Positions 25,956 to 34,197 of a stretch of 64,000 bases of DNA are shown here, piece after piece. The number at the start of each line of letters is the position of its first letter. Within the stretch, counting starts at the first letter, position 1. The position numbers and the translations under genes are program-made. This stretch comes from Hyphomicrobiales bacterium. Its GTDB lineage: Bacteria > Pseudomonadota > Alphaproteobacteria > Rhizobiales > Rhizobiaceae. The notes under the pieces are model-generated. The model searched no databases and was not told the DNA's origin. It saw only the letters and a list, made by a program, of their open reading frames with translations. Where the stretch lies: NCBI GenBank assembly GCA_900473205.1, contig UCLB01000001.1, positions 124,001-188,000 of the forward strand, read 5' to 3'.

Positions 25956-26837
25956 TCAGTTCTCCACGTCAAACATGTCGCGAAGGCCATCGCCCAGCAG
26001 GTTGAAGCCCAGCGTGACGTAGAACACCGCAGCACCCGGGCAGAGGACCTCCCACCAGAAGTCGGGCATGAACTGACGACCGTCTGCGACCATCGACCCG
26101 AGATCCGGTGTCGGTGGCTTTACGCCAAAGCCGAGGAAGCTAAGGGTTGCCCCGAACAGGATGACGAAGGCTGCATCCAAGGTGGTCTTGACCGAGATGA
26201 CCGATACGCAGTTCGGCAAAATTTCGCGAAACAGAATGTGCATCGGTCCTGCGCCGGCCAGACGCGCGGCCTCGATGTAATCTTCCGAGGCGATGGATTT
26301 CGAGACGGAGTAGATCAACCGGGCGTGCCAGGTCCACCACAACAACGTAATCGCGATCATGGCGTTGGTCAGTGTCGGTTCCAGAAGATTGGAAACGGCA
26401 AGCGCCATGACCAGCGGCGGCATGGCCAGCATAACATTCGTCAGTCCGGTGATGAGCTTTTCCGTCCAGCCACCGAAATAACCAGCGATCAGGCCCAGAA
26501 CGGTGCCGATTGGGACGGAAATGCCGAGAACGCCGATGACCAGAAGCAGCGACACCCGCAAGCCGAATACGGTGCGTGAAAAGATGTCGCGTCCCGCTTT
26601 GTCGGTGCCGAACCAGTGCAGGGCATCGGGAGCCAAATGTCGGGCACGGAAATCCACCACAGCGCCGACATGTTTGGGGTAGGGCGTTAGCCAGGGTGCG
26701 AACACGGCGAGGATGACGACGGAAAGCAGGATCAGCGCGCCGATGACCGCCGTCGGATTGTGGCTGAAGCGATACCACATGATATATCCGGCACTCAGCG
26801 CCCGGTCGGATGTATCGGGCATTTTCATATCGGCCAT
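25956..26837 (-). CDS. Dpp-type ABC importer permease, DppC-like
   Basis: This 293-aa permease shows WFGTDKAGRDIFSRTV, the EAA loop near SEDYIEAARLAGAG and six hydrophobic segments. The start at 26837 (MADMKMPDT) is chosen because it overlaps the upstream stop as TGATG; a longer open frame upstream lies inside the neighbouring permease gene. Translational coupling with the first permease is likely. Confidence 0.91.
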   Translation of the reverse strand: MADMKMPDTSDRALSAGYIMWYRFSHNPTAVIGALILLSVVILAVFAPWLTPYPKHVGAVVDFRARHLAPDALHWFGTDKAGRDIFSRTVFGLRVSLLLVIGVLGISVPIGTVLGLIAGYFGGWTEKLITGLTNVMLAMPPLVMALAVSNLLEPTLTNAMIAITLLWWTWHARLIYSVSKSIASEDYIEAARLAGAGPMHILFREILPNCVSVISVKTTLDAAFVILFGATLSFLGFGVKPPTPDLGSMVADGRQFMPDFWWEVLCPGAAVFYVTLGFNLLGDGLRDMFDVEN

Positions 26838-27865
26838 CAACGTGCCTCCTTTCGGCCCAGGCGCGGGTCGATGATCGAGATCAGGATGTCGACGATCATG
26901 TTCGCAACGATGAAAAACAGGCCTGCAACCAGCACCACGGCGGTCACGGCGTTGAGATCTTTTTGAAGGATTGAGGTAAGTCCGTAAGATGCGAAGCCAC
27001 CCCAAGCGAAGACCATCTCGATCACGAAGGCATTTCCAATCAGCGAGGCGAATTCCAGTCCCATGATCGTCAAGGGCGCGATGGACGACAGCTTGAGCAG
27101 ATAACGGAAGATGATGACGCGTTCAGGCACGCCGAAGCTCTGAAGCGTAAGAACATGGTCCTTGCGCTGGTTTTCGATCATCGAGGAGCGGGTGATGCGG
27201 GTTATCTGTCCGATACCGGCCATGGAGAGCGCGAAAGCTGGAAGTGCAAGGTGTTTCAGCGCGTCAAGCACGACATCGAACCTTCCAGCCAGCAAACCAT
27301 CCAGTATCAGAAAGCCCGTCGGCCCGCCCTGCCAGCCCAAGGAGTGATCAAGCCTGCCGATGATCGGCCAGCCGGAGATGAACTTCGCTGCTAGCAATTG
27401 AAGGGTAATGGCGAAAAGGAAGCTTGGGATGGTGACGCCGGTGAGCGACAGTATGCGACCGATATGATCGAGGCCTCTGTCGCGGTAGTGCGCAGTGATC
27501 ACACCAAGCGGTATGGCCACCAGAAACATGAAGATGACAGAGACGAGAACCAGCTCGACCGTGGCAGGAACTGTCTGGGCGAGGTCCGTCGTTACAGGCC
27601 GCTGAGAGACGAGCGACTGGCCGAGATCACCCTGTAGGGCATGGCCGACGTAATCGAAATATTGCAGCGCCAGCGGCTTGTCCAAGCCCATCTGAAGGCG
27701 CAACGCCTCCACCTGTTCCGGTGTCGCAGCAGGGCCCAGCGCCATACGTGCCGGGTCGCCAGGGACCACGCGTGCCAGTGTGAAAATCATGATCGACAGA
27801 GCAACCATGACCAGCACGAAGGTGCCAAGCCGGGTCATGACTGCCAACAAAGGATGTTGCTGCAT
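26837..27865 (-). CDS. Dpp-type ABC importer permease, DppB-like
   Basis: This is the first gene of the HyuA/DUF917 operon. It has the DppB pattern: an N-terminal helix, RVVPGDPARMALGP, five more membrane segments and an EAA loop. The start is uncertain. ATG at 27865 (MQQHPLLAV) fits family length (342 aa), with AAGAAAG upstream. ATG at 27907 and one at 28018 are also open, but the last overlaps the divergent regulator gene and is unlikely. Confidence 0.85.
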   Translation of the reverse strand: MQQHPLLAVMTRLGTFVLVMVALSIMIFTLARVVPGDPARMALGPAATPEQVEALRLQMGLDKPLALQYFDYVGHALQGDLGQSLVSQRPVTTDLAQTVPATVELVLVSVIFMFLVAIPLGVITAHYRDRGLDHIGRILSLTGVTIPSFLFAITLQLLAAKFISGWPIIGRLDHSLGWQGGPTGFLILDGLLAGRFDVVLDALKHLALPAFALSMAGIGQITRITRSSMIENQRKDHVLTLQSFGVPERVIIFRYLLKLSSIAPLTIMGLEFASLIGNAFVIEMVFAWGGFASYGLTSILQKDLNAVTAVVLVAGLFFIVANMIVDILISIIDPRLGRKEAR

Positions 27866-27942
27866 CGGGGAGGCTTTCTTGGTTGTCGCTTCCTGATGAG
27901 CGAACATCCCCCGCAGATCGGATGACAGCAATCCGAGAAAGG

Positions 27943-27976
27943 TATAGTTTTTTTGATTTATAGTATAGGTTTTTGA
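27943..27976. promoter_or_regulatory. Direct repeats in the divergent promoter region of the LuxR regulator and HyuA operon
   Basis: TATAGTTTTTTTGA (27943-27956) and TATAGGTTTTTGA (27964-27976) are near-identical direct repeats offset by 21 bp, two helical turns. They lie between the divergent regulator and permease genes. MalT-type LuxR activators often bind directly repeated sites, so these are the best candidates for its binding sites. Confidence 0.42.
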
Positions 27977-28000
27977 CGCGGTTTCGCCTATTCCGATTTT

Positions 28001-30355
28001 ATGACTTCGATCATCCAACGTCCGGTTTTGTGCTCGCGCATTCTAAGCAACAAAGCGGGCGTCATCTTTCTGCGCGCCCCGGCAGGTGCTGGTAAGACAG
28101 TGCTGCTGAACATGGTGGCAGAGCAGGTAGGGAGACACGTTTGCACGTCTCGCCAACCGGGCGCGACAGATGTGCAGGATGGCTGGCTGTTTTGGGATAT
28201 TCCGGTCTCTGTCAGAACAGCGCGGTTGCCGGCTGCGGTCGTTGAGATCGTGCGCACGCTGGTGATTGCATGCCGTCCCGACCAACGCATCAGCGGTCTG
28301 GCGCGGCAAATATTGCATTTCGGGTCCGACACGATCCATGCGGACGATCTGACGCTGAGCGATGGTGAACTTGCAGGTCTGCCGGTTACAACAGCGGCTC
28401 GCATACGCAACGAATACGCGGGTTGGCCAGCATTTCTGGGCCTTGATGAGGGCATAGATGAGCCGACGCGGATCGACTATCTGCGAGAGGCTTTTCTCGC
28501 CCATCTCTCGCCATCGCAAACCATGGCGCTCAACCTATGGCTCGAAGCTCCCACAGCCTCCGAAAATGAGCCTTGGGAAAGTCAGTTGCCGCCCTTTCTA
28601 ACGCGTGAGCCGCAAAAGCACACCGAGCTTCTGCGGCTTCTGTCCATAGCCGTTCGGGAGCGCCTTGCAGCTTTTGAGACCGGCAGTACTGTGGTCGAAT
28701 TGGCTTCGGCACTGGAAGCATCAGGTCAGTCGCTGCGCGCCATGTCCCTTCTGCTCGATCATGGATACGAAACCCACGCGGCACAGATACTTGAGCGCGC
28801 CCATGGTCGCGAACTGATTTATCGCACCAGTGTCAGTGCGTTTCAGGACATTATCACGCGCTTTTCGCATGAAATGATTGCCACGAACGAGACGGTGTTG
28901 TTTGCCGTTTGCCGATCACTTCTCAAGCAGGGCGAGTTGCAACGCGTTCGCCATCTCGTCAGTAAACATCTTGGCTCGGATTATCTTGATCCGCTTAAAG
29001 TGCTGTCACTTGGGTCAAGATTTTCCTTCGCCGCCCGCACTTTCCGCCTCAATCTGATGATCAGCGAGGATTTGACTCCCAATGATGCCGTGATCAACCG
29101 GCTTGGGGAATTCATGGCTGATTACCCCATGGGGGACCATGGCAAATGGGCGAGCTACTACAACGCGCTTCTCGAGTTCGAAATTCGCCGCCGCAATTTT
29201 CGTGAGGCGGAAGCCGCCGCTGCGCGCGCCCTTATTTATCTGCGAAAAATGGGCGGTCAGCCGCTTCTTGAGTTCTTCATCCATCTGCACCAGATCGTCC
29301 TGCGTCTGATGAGCGGTGATGTGCTGATGGCGCGGCGCGCGGCGCAAGATGCCCGCAACCGGCTGGAACAGGTCAACCACGAGGCCGAAACGGAGTTTCG
29401 GATGTTGCGACTGGCGGATGCATGCCTCAACTATGAGGCAGGCCGCTCACATGATCTTCTGCAATTCGTGCAGAATGATTTCGAACAATTCGCGGCATCG
29501 GAAATATGGCCTAGCCTCATGCAATTCGGCTTGAATTATGCAACGCAGGCCGTGATCGATCATTTCCCGACGACCATAAGGCCGGGGTTTCTGGATGGCC
29601 TTTGGATTCATCTGTCAGAAGGGCTGCAGTTCCATGCGATGATGGAAATCCGCACGGCCATCGCCTATCAAAACACCAACCGCTGGGCGGAAGCCGCTGC
29701 AACTCTGACGTCGATCCGCATGCCCATGGGCCGGAACTGGGTGGAAACCGCGCAGGACGAGCTTTCGCGCCTGACGCGGCGGGATGAGATTGCCTATGTC
29801 ATGGCGTGGCTGCGCGATGCCGTTCACCTGTGGACGCCACGCCCGTATCTTTCCCGCCAGCTCGATGCCCTGATCGCCAATCCAAAGGTGACAAATCGCG
29901 AGAGGGTCGCACTGCACATATGGCAAAGCTATACCGCGCACCAACGACGAGATAATGCCGCAGCGCGCTCGCATATTCTTCTGGCGTTGGAGTCGGCCAA
30001 ACGTCTTGGCTGCCACGGCGTGCTATCCGAAGAGCGGATATTCCTGTCTCCTCTCTTGGAAAACCGCCGCATCCGCAGCTTCATCGAAACCTCATCCGAT
30101 GTCCGCGCTGCGCTATCGATCTTCGCGTCCTCCATCAACTCGCCCCAGGCACGCGCCTTGCACGGCGGATTGTCTCAGCGGGAGGTCCAGATGTTGCAAT
30201 TTCTGGCGGGTGGCATGTCCAACAAGCGCATCGCGCAAGCCCTCAACATCTCCGAAGTGACGGTCAAGTTCCACCTTGGTAACCTGTTCAAAAAACTCGA
30301 TTGCAAACGCCGTGCAGAAGCAATCAGGGCAGCGACGGCGCTGGGCTGGCTTTAA
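28001..30355 (+). CDS. MalT-like LuxR-family transcriptional regulator (STAND ATPase)
   Basis: This 784-aa protein combines an N-terminal nucleotide-binding site (APAGAGKT, residues 26-33), a long helical-repeat middle region, and a C-terminal LuxR/GerE helix-turn-helix (LSQREVQMLQFLAGGMSNKRIAQALNISEVTVKFH split over residues about 715-770). The architecture is that of MalT-type activators, which sense an inducer together with ATP. No ribosome-binding site precedes the ATG, so the mRNA may be leaderless or short-leadered. It diverges from the HyuA/DUF917 operon, its likely target. Confidence 0.87.
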   Translation: MTSIIQRPVLCSRILSNKAGVIFLRAPAGAGKTVLLNMVAEQVGRHVCTSRQPGATDVQDGWLFWDIPVSVRTARLPAAVVEIVRTLVIACRPDQRISGLARQILHFGSDTIHADDLTLSDGELAGLPVTTAARIRNEYAGWPAFLGLDEGIDEPTRIDYLREAFLAHLSPSQTMALNLWLEAPTASENEPWESQLPPFLTREPQKHTELLRLLSIAVRERLAAFETGSTVVELASALEASGQSLRAMSLLLDHGYETHAAQILERAHGRELIYRTSVSAFQDIITRFSHEMIATNETVLFAVCRSLLKQGELQRVRHLVSKHLGSDYLDPLKVLSLGSRFSFAARTFRLNLMISEDLTPNDAVINRLGEFMADYPMGDHGKWASYYNALLEFEIRRRNFREAEAAAARALIYLRKMGGQPLLEFFIHLHQIVLRLMSGDVLMARRAAQDARNRLEQVNHEAETEFRMLRLADACLNYEAGRSHDLLQFVQNDFEQFAASEIWPSLMQFGLNYATQAVIDHFPTTIRPGFLDGLWIHLSEGLQFHAMMEIRTAIAYQNTNRWAEAAATLTSIRMPMGRNWVETAQDELSRLTRRDEIAYVMAWLRDAVHLWTPRPYLSRQLDALIANPKVTNRERVALHIWQSYTAHQRRDNAAARSHILLALESAKRLGCHGVLSEERIFLSPLLENRRIRSFIETSSDVRAALSIFASSINSPQARALHGGLSQREVQMLQFLAGGMSNKRIAQALNISEVTVKFHLGNLFKKLDCKRRAEAIRAATALGWL

Positions 30356-30367
30356 GAAAGCTTGCTC

Positions 30368-30388
30368 AGGTCATACAGACATTGACCT
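30368..30388 (+). terminator. Weak hairpin after the LuxR-family gene
   Basis: AGGTCA (30368-30373) and TGACCT (30383-30388) pair around TACAGACAT, 13 bp after the stop codon. No T-run follows. It may mark the end of the regulator transcript, but the stem is short. Confidence 0.35.
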
Positions 30389-30485
30389 AGCCTCCCTCAA
30401 GACATCCCAACATCGCCGTTCGTCGGTTCGCTGCCATCGCGTTCACCCCGCAACTGCTCGAGAGGCAACCGTGTCGTTTCGTGGA

Positions 30486-30514
30486 TTGACTACGTCTATC
30501 TTATTCAATATTAT
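30486..30514 (+). promoter_or_regulatory. Sigma-70 promoter of the IclR-led operon
   Basis: TTGACT (30486-30491) and TATTAT (30509-30514) are separated by exactly 17 bp, five of six matches to each consensus hexamer. Transcription would start near 30521, inside the adjoining palindrome, and run into the IclR gene and the transport/CoA operon. Confidence 0.7.
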
Positions 30515-30520
30515 GTATAT

Positions 30521-30536
30521 GTTCATTATAGTGAAC
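30521..30536. promoter_or_regulatory. Candidate IclR operator at the transcription start
   Basis: GTTCATTATAGTGAAC is a 16-bp palindrome with a single mismatched pair, placed just downstream of the -10 box. Repression by the IclR protein encoded 20 bp further on would block initiation. The symmetry is seen; the protein-DNA link is inferred. Confidence 0.6.
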
Positions 30537-30555
30537 GATCTGAGAGGATTTGTTT

Positions 30556-31308
30556 TTGAGTGGTCGCGGTGTCGAGCGTGTTCTTGATATGATCGAGTGG
30601 TTTGCTGCTTCGACGGGTCCTGCGGGCCTTTCTGAGATTGCAAACGCTCTTGCGATGCCGAAATCGAGTGCGTTGCAAATGCTCCAGTCGTTGACTGAGC
30701 GCGGTTATGTTCACAGGCTGGGAAGCGGTGAGTATGAGTTGCGGCGCCTTCCGGGGGAAATTTCCTCAGATGGTCACAACTACGGTGCGCTGATCGCGCT
30801 GATATCACCCTATATTCTCCAGGCTGTGGAAGAGACCGGAGAAAGCGGCTTTGTCGCGGTTCTTGAGGGGCAGTCGATCCGTTATCTCAACAAGGTCTTG
30901 CCGAAGCGCGAGATTCTATATGATCGCGATATCGTTCCGACGCGGCCCGCGCACAAGGTCGCGAGTGGTGTCGTTCTTCTTGCTGCTGGCAGCGATACGA
31001 AGATTGATCAGTATGTGTCCGCGACCTCGCTTTCGGAGGCCGAGCAAACGAGACTTCGAGAAGCTGTGGCAAGTGCCCGGGCGTCGGGCTTCTATCTCAA
31101 TCCAATGGGTATCGTTGAGGGAGCCGCGGGTGCGGCGGCGCCAATCCTCGGAGCGAGCGGTGAAGCCGTTGCCGCATTCAACATCTCCGGTCCACAGGCA
31201 AGGTTCATATCAAATTCCGGCCGCATCAGTGAAGTGGTCAGAGAAACTGCGGTCGCAATCAGTGAGGAGCTGGCGCGTCGCAGTCGTCGTCTATCAAAAG
31301 GGAGGTAA
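30556..31308 (+). CDS. IclR-family transcriptional regulator
   Basis: This 250-aa protein has an N-terminal winged helix (LSEIANALAMPKSSALQMLQ) and a C-terminal effector domain with ATSLSEAEQTRLREAV and GIVEGAAGAAAPIL. The start is most likely TTG at 30556: the ribosome-binding site AGAGGA (30543-30548) is seven bases upstream, whereas another TTG at 30550 would be too close. The binding-protein gene begins 5 bp after its stop, so the regulator is in the operon it probably controls. Confidence 0.87.
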   Translation: MSGRGVERVLDMIEWFAASTGPAGLSEIANALAMPKSSALQMLQSLTERGYVHRLGSGEYELRRLPGEISSDGHNYGALIALISPYILQAVEETGESGFVAVLEGQSIRYLNKVLPKREILYDRDIVPTRPAHKVASGVVLLAAGSDTKIDQYVSATSLSEAEQTRLREAVASARASGFYLNPMGIVEGAAGAAAPILGASGEAVAAFNISGPQARFISNSGRISEVVRETAVAISEELARRSRRLSKGR

Positions 31309-31313
31309 TAACA

Positions 31314-32411
31314 ATGAAATTCACCATGGTTTCGGCCATTGCCGGATTGTTTGCCGGCATTGCCAGCATTGCCCAGGCGCAGGAAGTCCCGGCCGGCTAT
31401 CCAGCCGATTATTCGAAGATCATCGAAGGTTCCCGCACCGAGTCAGGGGTCATGATCTATTCCAACATGGCCGATAACAATTGGCAGCCCATCATCAAGG
31501 GCTTCAACGCCAAATATCCGTGGGTGAAGGTCGAGACGGTGGATCTGGGATCGGGCACCGTACATTCGCGCTGGGAGGCCGAGAAGGGTTCAAGCGCCCG
31601 CACCGCCGACATTCTTGTTTCCGGTGCCAACGACCGCTGGGCATCCTACGGCAAGGATGGCTTGATGGAAGAATACAAAAGCCCTGAAATCGCCAAGCTT
31701 CCAGAATTCTCAAATCCCTATCCCGGCGTGAATGTGCTTTCGACCGATCCGCTTGTCATTACTTACAATGCAGCGCTTCTTCCAGATGACCAGCGCCCGA
31801 AGGGTTTCTCATCGATGGTCGCGGCGGCCACAGCTGATCCGGACACGTTCAAAGGCAAGATCACAACTTACGATGCCTCGCGCAACAGCTTCGGTCTCAG
31901 CGCGTGGTGGAGCTACATGAACAAGAAAGGTGAAGAGGGCTGGAGCGATCTGCGCAAGATCGGTCCGATGATCCGTGGTGAAACATCCGGCGGCCCGATG
32001 AATGAAAAGATCGCCACCGGCGAGTATCTGATGGGCGTTGCGGTTTCTGGCATCACCATTTTCCCGCGCCTTGAGCAGCCAGGCGGCGAGATTCTCGGTT
32101 TTGCTTTCCCCGATGACGGCACGATCATGATGCTCCGCGGCATGGGTATTCCCAAGGGCGTCGCCAATCCGAATTCGGCCAAGCTGTTTGTCGATTACGC
32201 TTTGAGCCAGGACGGCCAGACGCAGGTGGGCAAGGGTGGTCTTGTTCCCTACCGTGAAGATGTGCCGGAAGACCAGGTACGTTACACCTTCCAGAAGATC
32301 GGTGGCATCGTCGGCAACGACAACATGATCATTGCTGGCTTCGATCAGCGCTTGATCACCGAAGCGGGTCCCTTCGTTGAGAAGTGGAACGCGGCAATCG
32401 CTGGCCGTTAA
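31314..32411 (+). CDS. Periplasmic binding protein, Fe3+/polyamine-type ABC importer
   Basis: This 365-aa binding protein has a Sec signal peptide (VSAIAGLFAGIASIAQAQ, cleavage near residue 22) and the type II fold of the FbpA/AfuA group: ESGVMIYSNMADNNWQPI, ADILVSGANDRW, DPLVITYNAALL. Despite resemblance to iron-binding proteins, the operon encodes CoA and hydroxyacid enzymes, so an organic acid is a likelier ligand. A strong hairpin follows the stop codon. Confidence 0.86.
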   Translation: MKFTMVSAIAGLFAGIASIAQAQEVPAGYPADYSKIIEGSRTESGVMIYSNMADNNWQPIIKGFNAKYPWVKVETVDLGSGTVHSRWEAEKGSSARTADILVSGANDRWASYGKDGLMEEYKSPEIAKLPEFSNPYPGVNVLSTDPLVITYNAALLPDDQRPKGFSSMVAAATADPDTFKGKITTYDASRNSFGLSAWWSYMNKKGEEGWSDLRKIGPMIRGETSGGPMNEKIATGEYLMGVAVSGITIFPRLEQPGGEILGFAFPDDGTIMMLRGMGIPKGVANPNSAKLFVDYALSQDGQTQVGKGGLVPYREDVPEDQVRYTFQKIGGIVGNDNMIIAGFDQRLITEAGPFVEKWNAAIAGR

Positions 32412-32422
32412 GGCCGTGCTTC

Positions 32423-32453
32423 GAGGGTCAGCCGCCTTTCGGTGGCGGCCCTC
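32423..32453 (+). terminator. Intercistronic hairpin between binding-protein and permease genes
   Basis: GCCGCC (32431-32436) and GGCGGC (32444-32449) form a stem extended, past a bulge, by GAGG (32423-32426) and CCTC (32450-32453). No T-run follows. Its site directly after the binding-protein stop fits partial attenuation or mRNA protection. Confidence 0.6.
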
Positions 32454-32478
32454 CTACCAACCCTGACAGGAAAATTCG

Positions 32479-34197
32479 ATGACGGATATCAGCCACCCCG
32501 GCACGGCCGGAAGGGGGATAGACCGATCGCGTGCGATCTACTGGGGCGTTGCGGCGCTGACGACGATCCTCGTATTCGGTCCGATCACCCCGATCATCTT
32601 CCAGGCCTTCCTCGATAAGCCACTCTATGACGACACGGCTGTCATGACGGTCGGCAATTTCAGCCGCCTGTTCAGTGAGCCGGGCATGGCAGGCATATTC
32701 TGGAACACGCTGTATTTTGGCGCGCTGACGATGCTCGTGGCGCAGCTTTTCGGCGCAGTCATGGCGGTTCTCGTTGGGCGCACCAATCTGCCGGGTCGCA
32801 AGTGGCTGGGCGAGATTTTCATCTGGCCGCTGTTTGTGTCTAACCTCGTGATCGCCTTTGGGTGGTTCACCATGTATGGCCCCTCAGGCTTCATGACGCT
32901 CGCCGCCAAGACTTATCTCGGTGGTGCGCCGTGGAACCTCTACAGCGTGACCGGCATGGGCATTGTTGCAGGTCTCAGCCAGGCGCCGCTGACCTATCTG
33001 ATGTGTCTTGCCGCCGTCACCAAGGCCGATCCGCTTCTGGAAGATGCGGCCCGCTCCACAGGTGCTGGGCCGTTCCGCGCCCTGTTTTCGGTCACCATTC
33101 CGATGATCCGTCCGGCCATCATCTATTCCGCCGTGCTGAATTTCGTTGTCGGCATCGAGATGCTCGCCATTCCCCTTCTGTTTGGCGGCCCGTCCGGCAT
33201 ACAGACGGTAACGACGTTTCTCTACAATGCCGGCATCAACGCCTCGGTGCGTCCGGAATACGGAATTGTCGGTGCCGCAGCCGTTATTCTCTTGATCGTG
33301 GTAGCCTTCCTTGTGTGGCTTCAGGGCTTCCTGATGAAATCTTCAGGCCGTTTCGTCACGGTGCGGGGCAAGGCCAGCCGTCCATCGACACTCGATCTTG
33401 GCGCATGGCGCTGGCCCGCTTTCCTCTTCGTCTTTGCCTTTGCATTTTTGACGATCATTTCGATCTTCGGCGGCATCTTCATGCGCTCAGCGGTCAGCTT
33501 TCTCACGCCGCTCATTCCCTTCTGGAAAGTGCTGACCACCGCCAATTTCGAACATGTCTTGGGTTCAGCCAACTATGTAAGATCGATTGTTAACTCCGTG
33601 CTGGTCGCCACGATTGGCGCGGCCATCGGCACATTCTTCATTCTCGTCATCGCGCTCGTCGCGCGCCGCTCGGACTTCCGTTACAGGCGGACGCTCGAAT
33701 ATATCGCGCTGTTTCCGCGCGCTCTGCCGGGCATCATTGCAGGCCTTGGCTTCTTCTATGCGGTGATCTGGCTACCGGGAGCCGATGTCATTCGCGGCAC
33801 CATCGCCGTGCTGATCCTTGCCTTCATGATCCGTTATATACCGGTTGGTTTTGGCGCTATCGCTCCGGCTCTTGCTCAGGTCGGTGAAGAGCTTGACCGC
33901 GGGGCACGTATTTCCGGTGCGGACTGGTGGACGACGGTGACACGCATCATCGTGCCTATTCTGAAGCCCGCATTGTTCAGCTGTTATGCGCTGCTCTTCA
34001 TCCACTTCTTCAAGGAATATGTGACAGCGGCCTTCCTCTATCAACCCGGGTCCGAAATCATCGGCACGACCATGCTTCAGCTTGTTGCCCAGGGCGATAA
34101 TGGCCCGGTCTCTGCTCTTGCAACCATCCAAGTCATCATTACCGCCGCGTTCGTTCTTCTCGCACGCCGCGTCATGGGAGCCAAAATCTATGGCTGA
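32479..34197 (+). CDS. Double-domain ABC importer permease, FbpB-like
   Basis: This 572-aa protein has about twelve hydrophobic segments arranged as two permease domains in one chain, each with an EAA-type loop (LEDAARSTGAGPFRALF and LDRGARISGADWWTTV). This is the layout of FbpB/AfuB-type permeases. It overlaps the ATPase gene by 8 bp, consistent with coupled translation of the importer. Confidence 0.9.
   Translation: MTDISHPGTAGRGIDRSRAIYWGVAALTTILVFGPITPIIFQAFLDKPLYDDTAVMTVGNFSRLFSEPGMAGIFWNTLYFGALTMLVAQLFGAVMAVLVGRTNLPGRKWLGEIFIWPLFVSNLVIAFGWFTMYGPSGFMTLAAKTYLGGAPWNLYSVTGMGIVAGLSQAPLTYLMCLAAVTKADPLLEDAARSTGAGPFRALFSVTIPMIRPAIIYSAVLNFVVGIEMLAIPLLFGGPSGIQTVTTFLYNAGINASVRPEYGIVGAAAVILLIVVAFLVWLQGFLMKSSGRFVTVRGKASRPSTLDLGAWRWPAFLFVFAFAFLTIISIFGGIFMRSAVSFLTPLIPFWKVLTTANFEHVLGSANYVRSIVNSVLVATIGAAIGTFFILVIALVARRSDFRYRRTLEYIALFPRALPGIIAGLGFFYAVIWLPGADVIRGTIAVLILAFMIRYIPVGFGAIAPALAQVGEELDRGARISGADWWTTVTRIIVPILKPALFSCYALLFIHFFKEYVTAAFLYQPGSEIIGTTMLQLVAQGDNGPVSALATIQVIITAAFVLLARRVMGAKIYG

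Noticed and set aside
27866..28018. Longer DppB-like protein starting at 28018
   Set aside because: It would overlap the start of the divergent LuxR gene and span the shared promoter region, and its added residues do not look like permease sequence.
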